A program made the position numbers and the translations under genes. Under the pieces are notes generated by a model, which saw only the letters and a list, made by a program, of their open reading frames with translations, was not told the origin of the DNA and ran no database searches. Of a DNA stretch of 64,000 nucleotides, positions 34,265 through 44,886 are shown one piece after another; position 1 is the stretch's first letter; every line of letters begins with the position of its first letter. The stretch is from Guadua angustifolia. Its lineage: Eukaryota > Streptophyta > Magnoliopsida > Poales > Poaceae. The stretch is taken from assembly GCA_036346375.1 (NCBI GenBank), contig CM070515.1, positions 21,164,423-21,228,422 on the forward strand. The letters are read 5' to 3'.

Positions 34265-34670
34265 TTCCGTACTTGTGGGAGTACATATTCTCACTTTTAA
34301 TATACTATTTTGAATGTGTTATACCTTATGGGAGTACATATTCTCACTTTCAATATACTATTTTGAATGTGTTATACTCTTTTACCACTTTCGGTATACC
34401 AAAATACTAATTCTATGATCCTCTAATGCGACATAGTTGAAAATTTTCATTGGAGGCCTTTATTTTTGCTATATACCTTTTTTCATATTAAAAGAAGTAT
34501 ATACACAAATTATGCTATAAAAGAGTGGACTTTCATGAAATTTTTCATAAAACTCACTTTGAAATATCTTATAATCATTATTAAAGTATAGTTAATAGGA
34601 TAAAGAGGTACAATTTTTTAGTTTAAGTGATATATGAGTTGTGGGAGTGCATAGTCCCAAGAGTATGGAA
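34265..34670. mobile_element. MITE with TTCC(A/G)TACT termini, copy 1
   Basis: The ends form an imperfect inverted repeat: TTCCGTACTTGTGGGAGTAC at the left, and the reverse complement of GTCCCAAGAGTATGGAA at the right. A related element lies at 60508-60845; the two share ATTATGCTATAAAAG and CACTTTCGGTATAC. The left end carries a 53 bp direct duplication (starts 34276 and 34329, TGGGAGTACATATTCTCACT). No coding. Confidence 0.65.
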
Positions 34671-34863
34671 CTAAATAGGTGCTACTTAACTGGTAAAAGC
34701 TTAAGCTTTCTAGCTACAGAAATGTAGGTTTTGGTTGATCTGTGGTTGAAATAGAACATTTTTCAAAAAAATATGTCATGTTTGTTTGTATGAGAAAAAT
34801 GCAGCTAACTTGGCTGCAGGTGTTTCCACAAACATAATGTTTGCTTTAGCCTAATGACTTGTG

Positions 34864-35093
34864 TTCGGACGTCCGATACACTGTTCATTTTTTCGGACGT
34901 TTGCAACATTTTTTACTATGCGTGCAACATTTTCCTTTGATAACAGTACAAACAGTAGAAATGTCGGCACAGTAAATAGATGTTGCAAACGTTCAAAAAA
35001 ATATTGCACACATTGAACAAAAATGTTGCACACGTTGAAAAAAAATATTGCAAGAAGCATCCAATAGAATGAACAGTACATCGGACGTCCGAT
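34864..35093. mobile_element. MITE with palindromic termini
   Basis: Both ends carry TCGGACGTCCGAT followed, going inward, by ACTGTTCATT or its close match, in inverted orientation. The motif TCGGACGTCCGA is itself a perfect palindrome. The inside holds several forms of GTTGCACACGTTGAA. No coding. The flanking duplication is not clear, so the superfamily (Mutator-like is my guess) is unsure. Confidence 0.65.
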
Positions 35094-35659
35094 TGCTAGC
35101 ACTCGCCTTGCTTTAGGTGCTGAAGAAACAAAAGCAAAAATATTCCTTTACTGGAACCTGAGGGTCTCTCGGGTGAGAGCCAAGTGTCCTAACCGTGTAA
35201 ACTACAACGGATTATGTTTTGCTCCTTTTGTGTTATCTATTTATTTGCTGGCAATGTTTTTTTTGAAGGGGCGTCGATCTGATGTTGAGAGAAATTACAA
35301 GTTCCATAGTTTCATCAGGTGATAGGTTGCCTTTACTAGTCCAGTTTGCCTTAACGGAACGTGTGCTTGATTGTGTGAGTGATTCAAGTAAAGATATGTG
35401 AGGTGAAAACAATTGTTATCCAAGTTAGTAATATTTTTATTCCTCTTTAATATTTAGCCCGTATTACAGATAAATAATGCTTAAGCCACCTCAATCCATG
35501 CTAAAAAAATATCTTAGTAAAATTCATTCACTCATCTAATCACATCATCGCATGAGCCTATCTCACTTGTATGCTCAAATCTCACTTCTCTCCTAGCTAG
35601 GCCCAAGTGCCCAAACCCTCACTCTAATATCAACCAATTAAAATGTAAAGAAGATTACT
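35094..35659. other. Intergenic, no feature seen
   Basis: This stretch is AT-rich, with no open reading frame of note and no element termini that I can support. Confidence 0.4.
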
Positions 35660-36140
35660 TGTGGAGAGAGCTAGTGGGGGGCGACGTAGCAGGGAGGGCA
35701 CCGGTGGGGGCCGCACCATGGGGTGTGGGAAGGATGAGGGGCAAGAGACAGGAGGCGTGGTGGGGAGGCTGTCGGGAGAGGGAGGAGGGGTAGGAAGCGG
35801 TGGGTCGGGGAAGGGGTGTCATGGGGTCGGGGGACAGAGGTAGGGGATTGGGGTCAGGGGCAATGGGTCAAGCGGGAAGGGGTAGGGGCATGGGGTTCAC
35901 GGGGTGAGGAGGTAGGGGGTCAGGGTTGGGGGTAAGGGCAGGGGCCGACAGGGGCAGGGTGAAGTGGGGTTCGAGGTGGTGACGGTATGGGGAGTAGCAA
36001 AGTGGGGGCGAGTAGAGAAGAAGAGAGGACCAGGCCAAATTGAAGCCAGAGCAAGAAGGAGAAGGGAGAAGAAATGGGCAAAGAAGAGGAAGCCCAAAGG
36101 ATAATGCTCGGCTAGGAGAGAAAAAAGAAGAACTATCACA
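35660..36140. repeat. Strand-skewed G-rich block
   Basis: The plus strand is extremely G-rich with runs such as GGGGTCGGGGG and GGGGCAGGGTG, which passes into GAAGAAGAGAGG purine sequence near 36000-36130. Open frames on either strand are low-complexity. It lies next to the CACTA-like subterminal repeats at 36140-36283, where CACTA elements often carry a GC-rich block. Confidence 0.6.
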
Positions 36141-36283
36141 ATTAGTTCTCACTAAGAACCAATTGTGATGAACCATGACATCATAATCGGTTCTGGTGAA
36201 AATTGATTATGATGTGGGTTGAGAACCAATTGTGATGATATAGGAACAGATCTAGATAAAGCGATAGTATTGTACCATTACAA
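36140..36283. repeat. CACTA-like subterminal repeats
   Basis: Copies of GAACCAATTGTGATGA and ATCATAATCGGTTCT occur in both orientations. The block ends with GATAAAGCGATAGTATTGTACCATTACAATG in two overlapping parts, matching the end of the element at 44850-44886 in the same orientation. It is thus a second right-type end, not the inverted partner of that terminus. Confidence 0.6.
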
Positions 36284-36589
36284 TGTTGCTTTTTTGGCTT
36301 TTACAGATCAATTGAATGCCCTGATTTTCTCAAGTCTCTTTCCAGAACAGTTCTTGCATAAGTTAGACCTCAAGTCTTCAAATCTTTATTTACAATACAA
36401 ACATTTGAAACACATAGCATTATTTATATTGACGTAGTTCCTTTATTTACAATACAACCCTTCTTAATGATCTACACGCATGTAATTTGTTCCATTTGTG
36501 TCATCGTCACTGCTAAGACATGACCCATTTGCAAACGGATGTATTTTATCGAATTAGTTGTACTCTTCTTCATCTACAATATTTTCAAC

Positions 36590-39309
36590 TCCAACTTCCG
36601 CCTCTTGCCATGAAGGACGACATACAACCTTGGATTGGCCAGATCACGCACATAGAAGACGTGAGTTGCTTGCTTCGTAAGGACGAATAGTCCATGTTTG
36701 TAGATGAGCCTATTGAGATCCACGAGAGTAAAACCTTTCTTGTCGACTTTTACTCCATGTGGAAGTCTTACCTACTTACATCGGAACAATGGAACTTAGT
36801 ATATTCCATAATCGAGCTTCCTAATTTCTTTGATCATCCCGTAGTAGGAGTTAATTGCGGTTGAGAATTCTCTTTTCGAGTGATCATGGACAAAGCATCT
36901 ATACTCACACCACTGTTTTGAATTGTACTCTTTGCATCTTGACTTTTAGTATAAAAGGTGTAGCTATTAATAGCGTACCCTGCCATATCTGTACATTAAA
37001 TCTTAGTCCATCAGCCAACCATTTGACATCCTCATCGACGGAGACCTTCACATTTTCTTTAAACCATATGAGGAATTGATCATTGTGTTCTTGTGTGATG
37101 AAAAGCCCATCTATATGTGGATTCATATCAATTTGTGTTGCTCGATGTATGAATGAATTTCTGCACTGTGTTTCAAGACTATCAAGTGTATTTTATAATA
37201 CGTATCAAACCGTAGACTCATTAGTTTGGATCCAATAGTTCCTTTGCCATCAAGTCAGCCCTTATGACGAGATACAGGCACACCAATTGCTTGTCTTTTA
37301 CCAAGATAATCTACACAAATTTCAATAACTTCTTTAGTCCCATAACCTTCAACAATACTACCCTTAGGCTTCAATCGATTCCTCACGTATGACTTTAATA
37401 TATTCATATACTTCTTGAACGAATACATGTAACATAAGAATGCATGTCCATATATCCTATCTCTCTAACAAGGTAAACAAGAAGGTGGACCATAATGTCA
37501 AGAATAACGGAGAAATGTATCTCAAGCTGATAAGAGTCTGCACCACCCCACTCTGCAAATTATCTATTACATTAGGACCAATAAACTTGCAAGAAATCGC
37601 ATTGAATAAATGACATTGCTTTATGATTGTCAAGTTGACATTCTTTGGTAGAATATTTCTGATTGCAATAAAGAGCATTTGAGTGATTAAGACATAACAG
37701 TCATGGGACTTCATACCAAGCAACTTCAAATCATCTATGGATATAAACTTCTTTAATACCTTGGATACATTTACAGAGGACTTCTTTCTCATTCTTGGAC
37801 AAAGTGTAGCATGCAGCGGTGATGTATAGACCTTTTCCATCCTCCTCTATCAGTTGCAAGCTTGGAACTAATTTCTATGTAGGCCATGTCGCAAGCGAAC
37901 ATTCACACCATCCTTGGTCTTTCTAGGTATATTCAGCAAGATGCTAACTAAATTACCACAAACATTCTTTTTAATGTGCATGACATCAATACAATGCCGG
38001 ACATCTAACTCCTTCCAGTATGGTAAGTCATAAAATATCGACAACTTCTTCCAAATAGTCCTAGGACAAACAAATTTATGGCTCTTTCCATACTGAACAT
38101 CGATATTCTCCACACGTAATATACTTGCCTTCCACTCACAGACTATGGGGCCAATCGAACTTCTCTCTTCCCATCAAATTTGTCATTCATATTACGGTAT
38201 CGATGACTTTTGGTCATGGCCCCTTTGTTGACCTCTTCACCATTGTCGTATTGACTCTTACACTTCTACTTTTGTTTGTACAAGGGTACACCACAAACTA
38301 GAGAAATGTGTAATTCCTTATGCGTGTTACGGTACAAGATACAATCATTTGAACATACATGTATCCTTTCTATTTTCATTCTTAGGGTATATTTGTTTAG
38401 GCTTGAGCTTGAGCTTATTTGGCTTCTAGACCTCTATAAGCCATAAGCCAAAACAAACAATATTTTTCCAGCCAGACGGAGAGAAGAAACTCCAACCCAA
38501 TTTGCACTTGAGCTGAGAGAAGCAAAGAAAACGATGCTTCTGGCTTTTGCACTCTGGAGCTTCGAAAATCCCACTTCCCCACAGTACCCTTACAACTTAA
38601 CTATTATTTTACTGAAAAATTGTCATCCTCATCCCGGCTCAAGCAGAATCAAATAGTTTCTTCCAGCTCAAGCTGACTTCTCCTCCAAAGACGGCCCTAA
38701 ACAAACACAACCTTATAGGACATAGTAGCTTCTTCGCATCATAAATGCTTGTTGGTAGCTCATTTCTCTCCGGAAGCATATCTGATAGAAAAACTAAAAG
38801 TGCATTAAAACTTATATCTATCCAACGGTGCTTTACCTTCAGTTCAAACAATGAAAGGACCGAACCCAACTTGGTGTATTCCACTTTGCAACCCGAGAAC
38901 AATGGCTTGGCATCGTCTTCCATCAACCTTTTAAACTTTTTAAATTCTCTTTCTGTGTAATTTCCCTCTACAGTCCGCAATAGTTTCTCTAAATTATCCT
39001 ACTCAAACATATCACACTACAACTCGTGATTGGGTTCCAGCATGTTTTGTTGCATGCCAGTCAAGTAGTACTTGTCTCCCCATGATAGATTCAATATGTG
39101 TAATTCCTCATGAAGCCACATCAAATTAAGTAGTTTTCAATTTGAGCTAAGTTATTAAATCTCCTGAGATTGGTGCAATCAAAGTAAGGATAATACATGT
39201 AGTTTACATCCCTCTTCACCATGTCTTCTTTTGTAATTTTTTTGGAACTCCTTAACATTCCTATGATATTCTGCACTCGTACAACTTTTCTACTACATCC
39301 ATCCATCAC
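36590..39309 (-). pseudogene. TNP2-type CACTA transposase relic
   Basis: Minus-strand fragments run in the usual order. First come 39309-39121 and 38980-38712 (IDISFNALLVFLSDMLPERN, then YDAKKLLCPI). The TNP2 domain follows the MITE at 38711-38395, near 38390-37868 (KSHRYRNMNDKFDG; ELDVRHCIDVMHIKKNVCGN). A DUF4218-like part lies at 37840-37457 (SHDCYVLITQMLFIAIRNIL), and a DUF4216-like part at about 37126-36590 (FLIWFKENV, DVKWLADG). Many stops and shifts and the inserted MITE make it inactive. Confidence 0.85.
38395..38711. mobile_element. Tourist-like MITE inside the transposase relic
   Basis: The termini are GGGTATATTTGTTTAGG at the left and CCTAAACAAACACAACC at the right, imperfect inverted repeats. 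The flanking 3 bp duplication is TTA (38392-38394, 38712-38714). The 317 bp element splits the TNP2 relic between YDAKKLLCPI and the downstream zinc-binding part. PIF/Harbinger type is inferred from the TTA duplication. Confidence 0.85.
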
Positions 39310-40299
39310 GGTCTATCTACAATTAAACTACACACACTAAATTAATAAAAAATTAGAGTAACAACTAACTAGCTATTTCAAATATTGAAATATCATTTAA
39401 TTACCTTTGCAAAATAGATGACTGGTTCTAAGATATATAATTTTACCCTCGATATCTTCTTTCTTAATTAAGAGTTTTCAATTTCCTAGTTAGGAGACAT
39501 AAATTTAAAACATCAGTAATGATATTGAATTACCTAATGCAGTAAACTTGCAATTCTTTTAACTTCAATGAAACAAAATAAGGGTGAAAGTATTAACAAA
39601 GTTGAGGAATTAATTGATCTTAAAGAAACATCTATCTGTTGACCAACTAAGTACTAACGATGAATCTAATTCTCTAATTAGGTTAGATTCTAATCCCATT
39701 CGCGGATATATGGTTCGGACAAGTTTCTAAGCTGTTGCATAACTTCAGAGAAAATTTCGATAACATCTCCCTGTTGTTCTCCAAATACAAGTCTTGACAA
39801 CAAGTCAATAAGGTGTGTATCTGAAGAACACCAGGGAAATGCTGCTGAAATTAATTTTCTTTGCAGTGAACTTGCCCGAACTACATATTTTCGAACTGTC
39901 AAAAAAATGTGGACAATTCAAGAGTGCTTTCCCTCGAACGGGAGATGTAGGTTACACAACCTAAACTCTAATATTCTTCATATTACATCAACAATAATTC
40001 CAGATTAACATAAGAGTACTAAAAAGCAGATAAAATGGATGTGTATTTGTCAAATAAAGAGTGTGAAATCTGATAGGATACACACAATTCAAGTGCAACA
40101 TAAACTCTCTTGTGACATATCGAATTATCTAGTGCAAAATTGAAGGGATTTGAAGGAATGCTCACCTTTTGAAGAAAAACCACAAATGAGGGAAAAGTGA
40201 AAGAAAATCTCCTCAAGTTAGGGCTTCAACTTTACCCTCTTAACACCCATTCTTGAAGATTTCATAATTTCTCACCCCAGTATTGGTTCTAACTAGAGT
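39310..40299. other. Internal CACTA-region sequence, mostly non-coding
   Basis: This AT-rich sequence lies between the transposase relic and the gypsy complex. A 70-codon minus-strand frame (39902-39690, ends PYIREWD) is the only coding-like piece, and I do not recognise it. It probably belongs to the CACTA element. Confidence 0.4.
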
Positions 40300-40976
40300 T
40301 GTCGGAGATTGGATAATTTTCATAAAGACCATTATACCTCGGCAACCGGTTTTCGGCCGACCATGCATGCCCTTGGATAGTGTCCCCAAGAAAGATTTTC
40401 TGATGGACCAGCTAGTGGGTCCGCCCCGACCATGCTTATGCTCGTTCCCGAGCATGTGCCATAATTCCCCGAGCATGTTTGCTCAGATGTATGCGACGGT
40501 CGGTCAGTGTGGGAAATATACATTCCAGGTATTCGCAAAGCAGGCCTACGAGGCCCAATCGAACAAGGCTAGGTCGGGCTGACTGCAGATAAATAGAAGC
40601 TACCAAGGGGCGCCAAGACGTGCCAAACAAGGAAGCCTTGGAGATAGCAACCGATTCAGATTAGGTAGGATACGATTGTAATCCAGACCGTTACCGAAAC
40701 GGATGGGAGCATGAGATATAATCCCTACTCTGTACCCGACTAGGACTCTCTTATGTAACCGCCCTCCTCTGCTATATAAAGTGAGGGGCGGGGGAACATG
40801 AACATACAATCTCATCAGCAAATAGATAGCCACATATAATTCCAGAGCTCAGGACTAGGGGTATTATCTCCTCCGTGAGAGCCCGAACCTGTATACATCC
40901 GGTATCCCGTGCTACCATCGAGTTTGGATCCAGCACCTAGCCCCCTTTTTATTATTCCCGACAACAAACGTCGACG
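40300..40976 (+). repeat. Left LTR of the gypsy complex
   Basis: It starts TGTCGG and ends close to ACAAACGTCGAC. A TATATAAAG box lies at about 40773. Its last 278 bp align with 43688-43963. Confidence 0.7.
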
Positions 40977-41442
40977 GTTAGCTATGCTGCACGGTAGAGG
41001 CGTGCTACCCTTCTTATGAATCATCTACCATCCTTTTTTCTCCTTGGTGATCGTGATTAAGCCGGAGTATTTTAGTTCTTGACTGTGAAACCCTGACCCA
41101 TGAATGGCAAAATCTAGCTACTCAAAAAAGAGTGTCTGGGAAAAAAAAGCCATGCGCCAACTCCCGACGCTCGGGGGCTAGACTAGTTGGTCAGGGCGCT
41201 TAAACATAAAGGATGAAAAAACCACTCGGACAAGTCAAAAGATCAAAAGGGAAAAAGAAAGTGCCGGCACCATCAAGATAATATTACATAAGATAATATT
41301 GTCCCAAATACTTAAAGTCTATATACACCAAAACATCGCATAACTATTTTTTGCAGAAATTAAAATGACTACGCTCGGTGCACGCGCCCCACGGCCTCAA
41401 TGAGGGCGTCCCGAGCCTCGACAAGCTTCGGGACGACCTCGA

Positions 41443-41661
41443 TCAAAGCGTCGCGGCGGCGGCATCGCGGGCCACGGCCTCCTCCTCCGCGACTTCGGCC
41501 ATGGCCAGCTCGTATAGAGCCCAAAGCTCGGCGAGGTCGTCCTCTTCTTTGGCAGGAGACGGAGGGCCCTCATCTTTGAAATCGAACATCGGCTCCTCCG
41601 CCGGGGGTGGAGACGGCGGGGCCTCATCGTCAGACAGAAAAAGCTCGGGGGAGGACGCCAT
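41443..41661 (-). CDS. Small acidic Ala/Glu-rich frame in the gypsy complex
   Basis: This 72-codon frame starts at an ATG (MASSPELFLSDDEAPPSPPP) and then reads DLAELWALYELAMAEVAEEE. It lies downstream of the antisense relic on the same strand and could be a separate exon or a fragment of it. No known domain. Opposite-strand frames here are also open because the DNA is GC-rich. Confidence 0.3.
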   Translation of the reverse strand: MASSPELFLSDDEAPPSPPPAEEPMFDFKDEGPPSPAKEEDDLAELWALYELAMAEVAEEEAVARDAAAATL

Positions 41662-42288
41662 GAAGGATCTGAAGAAAAAAGCAAGAAAAAGAACTTAGAG
41701 AAGGGTGATCGCTCACGCAGCGGTTACGCCCTTATATGCACGAAGAGCGGAAGTCAAGCAGCGAGCAGGAAAAGCCAAATGCAGAACTTGCAGCGATCAA
41801 GAAGACGTACGGATGCAAGCTCCGAAGCGGCGGACGAAGGAGTGCTTGAAGAAAGAAGATGAAGAGGCAGTTGGATTGCGGTAGTGCTTGTGACGAACCA
41901 TCTGCGTTCGGCGCAGACTCACTCTTATAAGGAGCGACGTCGGCCTACGCTTTAAGCGGAAAACGCTTCAGGTGTGTACTAGGCATGACTTAGCGCACGT
42001 CTCGAGATGGGCCAAGCTCGAGATGGGCCAAGCGATGCACACGATAATTGCTATACACAGGAGCTTAAAGATGGGCCGAATTCAACTTGGGATACGGTAT
42101 GCCCCACGATGGGTCGAAAGCCAATGACCGCGTTAGAACGGGAATTGGGTACCTTCCAAATCAAATTCAACCCCAAAAGTAAAAGGCCTCTCAACTACAA
42201 CATTCAAAAGCAAGACATAGCACAAATGATTAAGCATCTCTCCAATGAACAAAAGAGCAAATGCAGGTCAAGCCTCATAATACAATGT

Positions 42289-43690
42289 TTACATGGTGCC
42301 CAGATCCAAGTTCTCAACTAAAGCAGAGGCGGTGTCCCTAACCTCGTCAACTAGGGCAAGTGCTTGATCATCATCAACGGTGCAGGCGAAGCCCTCCTTG
42401 ATGGCCTCGAGTTCTACTCGGGGATACAGAGACTTCAGATGGCCAATGCTTGACAGGCGCTCGTGGTCGCTGTTTCCTTCAAGTATGCCACCAGCTTCTT
42501 GGGCCCCTCCTCCGGTAGTTGGATCGTGGCATCCGTGATCATATGGAACCCATTTGGTTCCAACCGTCGGGACTCGAACCCGCATGACATCCTCTCAGAG
42601 CCCTCTTGGAGTTTGTCAACCCGCACCTCAATAGATTTAATCTTCTTATCAAGGGCACGATCATTGGGCTGCTTGAGTTGACTCGATACCGCAAAAACCG
42701 GTCGAATTGACTAAAAGACGCAAAAAGGGACAAAGAATGAGTCGAAAGTATACCTTCCAGCTCTCTATTCATCTTGACCGTCTCGACTTTGGCTTCCTTC
42801 TCAGACTTCTTCAGCTCCTCGACTTGCTCGTTGGCGGACTTAAGTTTTTCCCGAAGATCTGCAGCAGCGAAGACCGAAGTCAAGACGGGGAGGGAGAGTT
42901 AAGAAGCAAAAGGCTAAAATATGGACCAAGGCGGTCGAACAAAAGAGTTACCATCAAGGGAGCACGTCAGGTTCAGTTTCTCCGCCTCGAGAGCTTGGGC
43001 CTGAGTCCGAAGCTTCTCTAGCTCCTCCAGGTTCTCCACTCGGACTCGACCAAGTTCCTTCTGCAGCTCGATGCGGACTCGCTAGACCTCGGTCTCGTAG
43101 TCCTTTCTCATTTTGGTCTTCGGGAGTAATTCCCGAAGAAGGGCGTTCCTGTCCTAGGCTCGCTCTGCCAGGCGCTGAAGGCGACAAGACGAACGACAAA
43201 GTTACATCAAGCAATCAAGACAAAAAGAGAGAGCTTCAAAAGCAACTTAGCACAAGCAACTTACGTGACCAAAGCGAAAAACACCGATACGACTTCACAA
43301 AATGCCTCCCATTCCTTGGCTCGTCGCCGTCATCATAGGATATCCCATCGCCATGTTTGTCGAAGAAGGCAACCCACTGGACCGGAGAGTTGGGAGGCCG
43401 AGGCGAGTTCTTCTGGCGAGGCGAATGGCGAGTGGGTGGGGAGTTCTTCGCGGGCGTAGGATCGCAGCGAGATCAAGAGGCGTGGTTGGCCATGAGGCCA
43501 GGAGGAGTCTGCGGCCGGGGGGCTCCCCGGGTCTGAGCTAACCTCGGTGTTTAGAGCCATAGGAGCAGTCGGAGGATCCATTATCGACTGCTCCTGCACC
43601 ACACCTGAGGCGATGCGCTCAGCCTCGGCTAGTGCCTTGGTCCCTGGTTCATTTGAGGCGCCCTCAATAACCGTCTCCTGGGGCTCTCGG
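42289..43690 (-). pseudogene. Antisense ORF relic of the gypsy complex
   Basis: Minus-strand pieces in shifting frames look like one former protein. A Pro/Ser-rich part comes first (AEAERIASGVVQEQS, about 43690-43500). A coiled-coil part follows (EKLKSANEQVEELKKSEKEA, about 42870-42800). A tail near 42430-42289 reads SLYPRVELEAIKEGFACTVD. The reading direction is opposite to the LTRs. Plant Tat-lineage gypsy elements are known to carry an extra antisense ORF beyond pol, and this fits that pattern; the match is by recollection of such proteins, not by a search. Confidence 0.5.
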
Positions 43691-43963
43691 ATGGGAGCAT
43701 GAGATATAATCCCTACTCTGTACCCGACTAGGACTCTCTTATGTAACCGCCCTCCTCTGCTATATAAAGGGAGGGGCGGGGGAACATGAACATACAATCT
43801 CATCAGCAAATAACTAGTCACATATAATTCCAGAGCACAGGACTAGGGTATTATCTCCTCCGTGAGAGCCCGAACCTGTATACATCCGGTGTCCCATGCT
43901 ACCATCGAGTTTGGATCCAGCGCCTAGCCCCCTTTTCATTATTGCCGACAACAAACGTCGACA
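43688..43963 (+). repeat. 5'-truncated right LTR copy
   Basis: It is nearly identical to 40699-40976 but lacks the first about 400 bp of the LTR. It joins the coding-like interior directly at about 43688. It ends GTCGACA, the better kept version of the terminus. Confidence 0.7.
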
Positions 43964-44481
43964 GTCAGAGTAAGGTAAAAATCCCGAGCATGTCTAACAG
44001 GTCATGCTCGACCCATAAAGACGACGTGGCGATAATTACGCTGCGGTTAAAGACCATTATGCCATGATCTGAAGCCATCGTGTCCACGACACAGCATGGC
44101 GAAAATCAAGAGTGCAGTTACAGTCACGTTCAAGCACAGTAATGGCGCGTTATTCAGCTGTAATTGCTTCAATCGCCTATAAATACTCCTGCGGTAGATC
44201 GGAGTATGGAGAGAGGAGAACGGAAAACACACAGAAACATACGCACACGTCGCACACAATCTTTCCTGTAAGAGTTCAAGCAATAACAAGAGCACTGGAC
44301 GTAGGGTTATTATCTCCATCAAAGAGAGGCCTGAACCAGTATAGAAATTCCTTGTCCACTGTCCCTTCGAGCATCACATTCTATCAGCATTCTTCGGACA
44401 AAAACCCTTTACGAGAAAGGGGTCTTGGTTGATCCCTCAATCAATAAGCTCGGCGAGAAACCTGTTTTCCAAACGTCGACA
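43964..44481 (+). repeat. Related LTR fragment
   Basis: LTR-like features are CCTATAAATACTCC (about 44176), a GTTATTATCTCC segment as in the other LTRs, and the end AAACGTCGACA. It differs from 40300-40976 over most of its length, so it is a different subfamily or a diverged LTR. Confidence 0.5.
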
Positions 44482-44569
44482 AAAGTATATTGTGTTTTTT
44501 GAGGCGATGGCCTTTTTTTTGCCTCTAGAACAATAATAGAGAAAAGTTTAGCCCGAGGTATATATAATC

Positions 44570-44886
44570 TAGTGAGACAGATCATAATCAGTTCTAATAT
44601 AAGAACCGATTGTGATATACCATGCACATCACAATCGATTCTCATGTTAGAATCGACATGCACATCATAATCGGTTCTAATGTTAGAACCGATTATGATG
44701 TACAAGACATATCACAATCGTTAGAACCGATTGTGATGTGCTACATCACAATCAGTTCTAATCTGTGATGATTCTCCACCAATTATTAACACCCTCACCG
44801 AATCATCTATCATAATCAGTTTTTTTTCTAAAAAGTTAGGAACCGATCCAAATAAAGCGATAGTGTTATACCATTCTGTACTAGTG
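44570..44886. repeat. CACTA terminus with subterminal repeats
   Basis: Copies of AACCGATTGTGATG and CATCATAATCGGTTCTAA occur in direct and inverted orientation and form several hairpins. The block ends TTCTGTACTAGTG (reverse complement CACTAGTACAGAA), a CACTA-type terminus at 44886. The terminus with matching left orientation was not found in the window. Confidence 0.7.

Larger units (their letters stand above)
40300..44481 (+). mobile_element. Gypsy-type LTR complex, internally deleted
   Basis: An LTR at 40300-40976 (starts TGTCGGAGATTGG) is partly repeated at 43688-43963. The shared tract includes TACCCGACTAGGACTCTC, TATATAAAG and CTACCATCGAGTTTGGATCC. A further LTR-like piece (43964-44481) also ends AACGTCGACA. 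The 5-mers outside are AGAGT (40295-40299) and AAAGT (44482-44486), a 4 of 5 match, so the complex may be one insertion. The TATA and R-like sequence put the LTRs on the plus strand, but the coding-like interior is on the minus strand. Confidence 0.6.

Noticed and set aside
42540..42600. tRNA-like T-arm on the minus strand (GCGGGTTCGAGTCCCG)
   Set aside because: It has a B-box match, but there is no D-arm, anticodon arm or acceptor pairing around it, and it lies in coding-like gypsy sequence.
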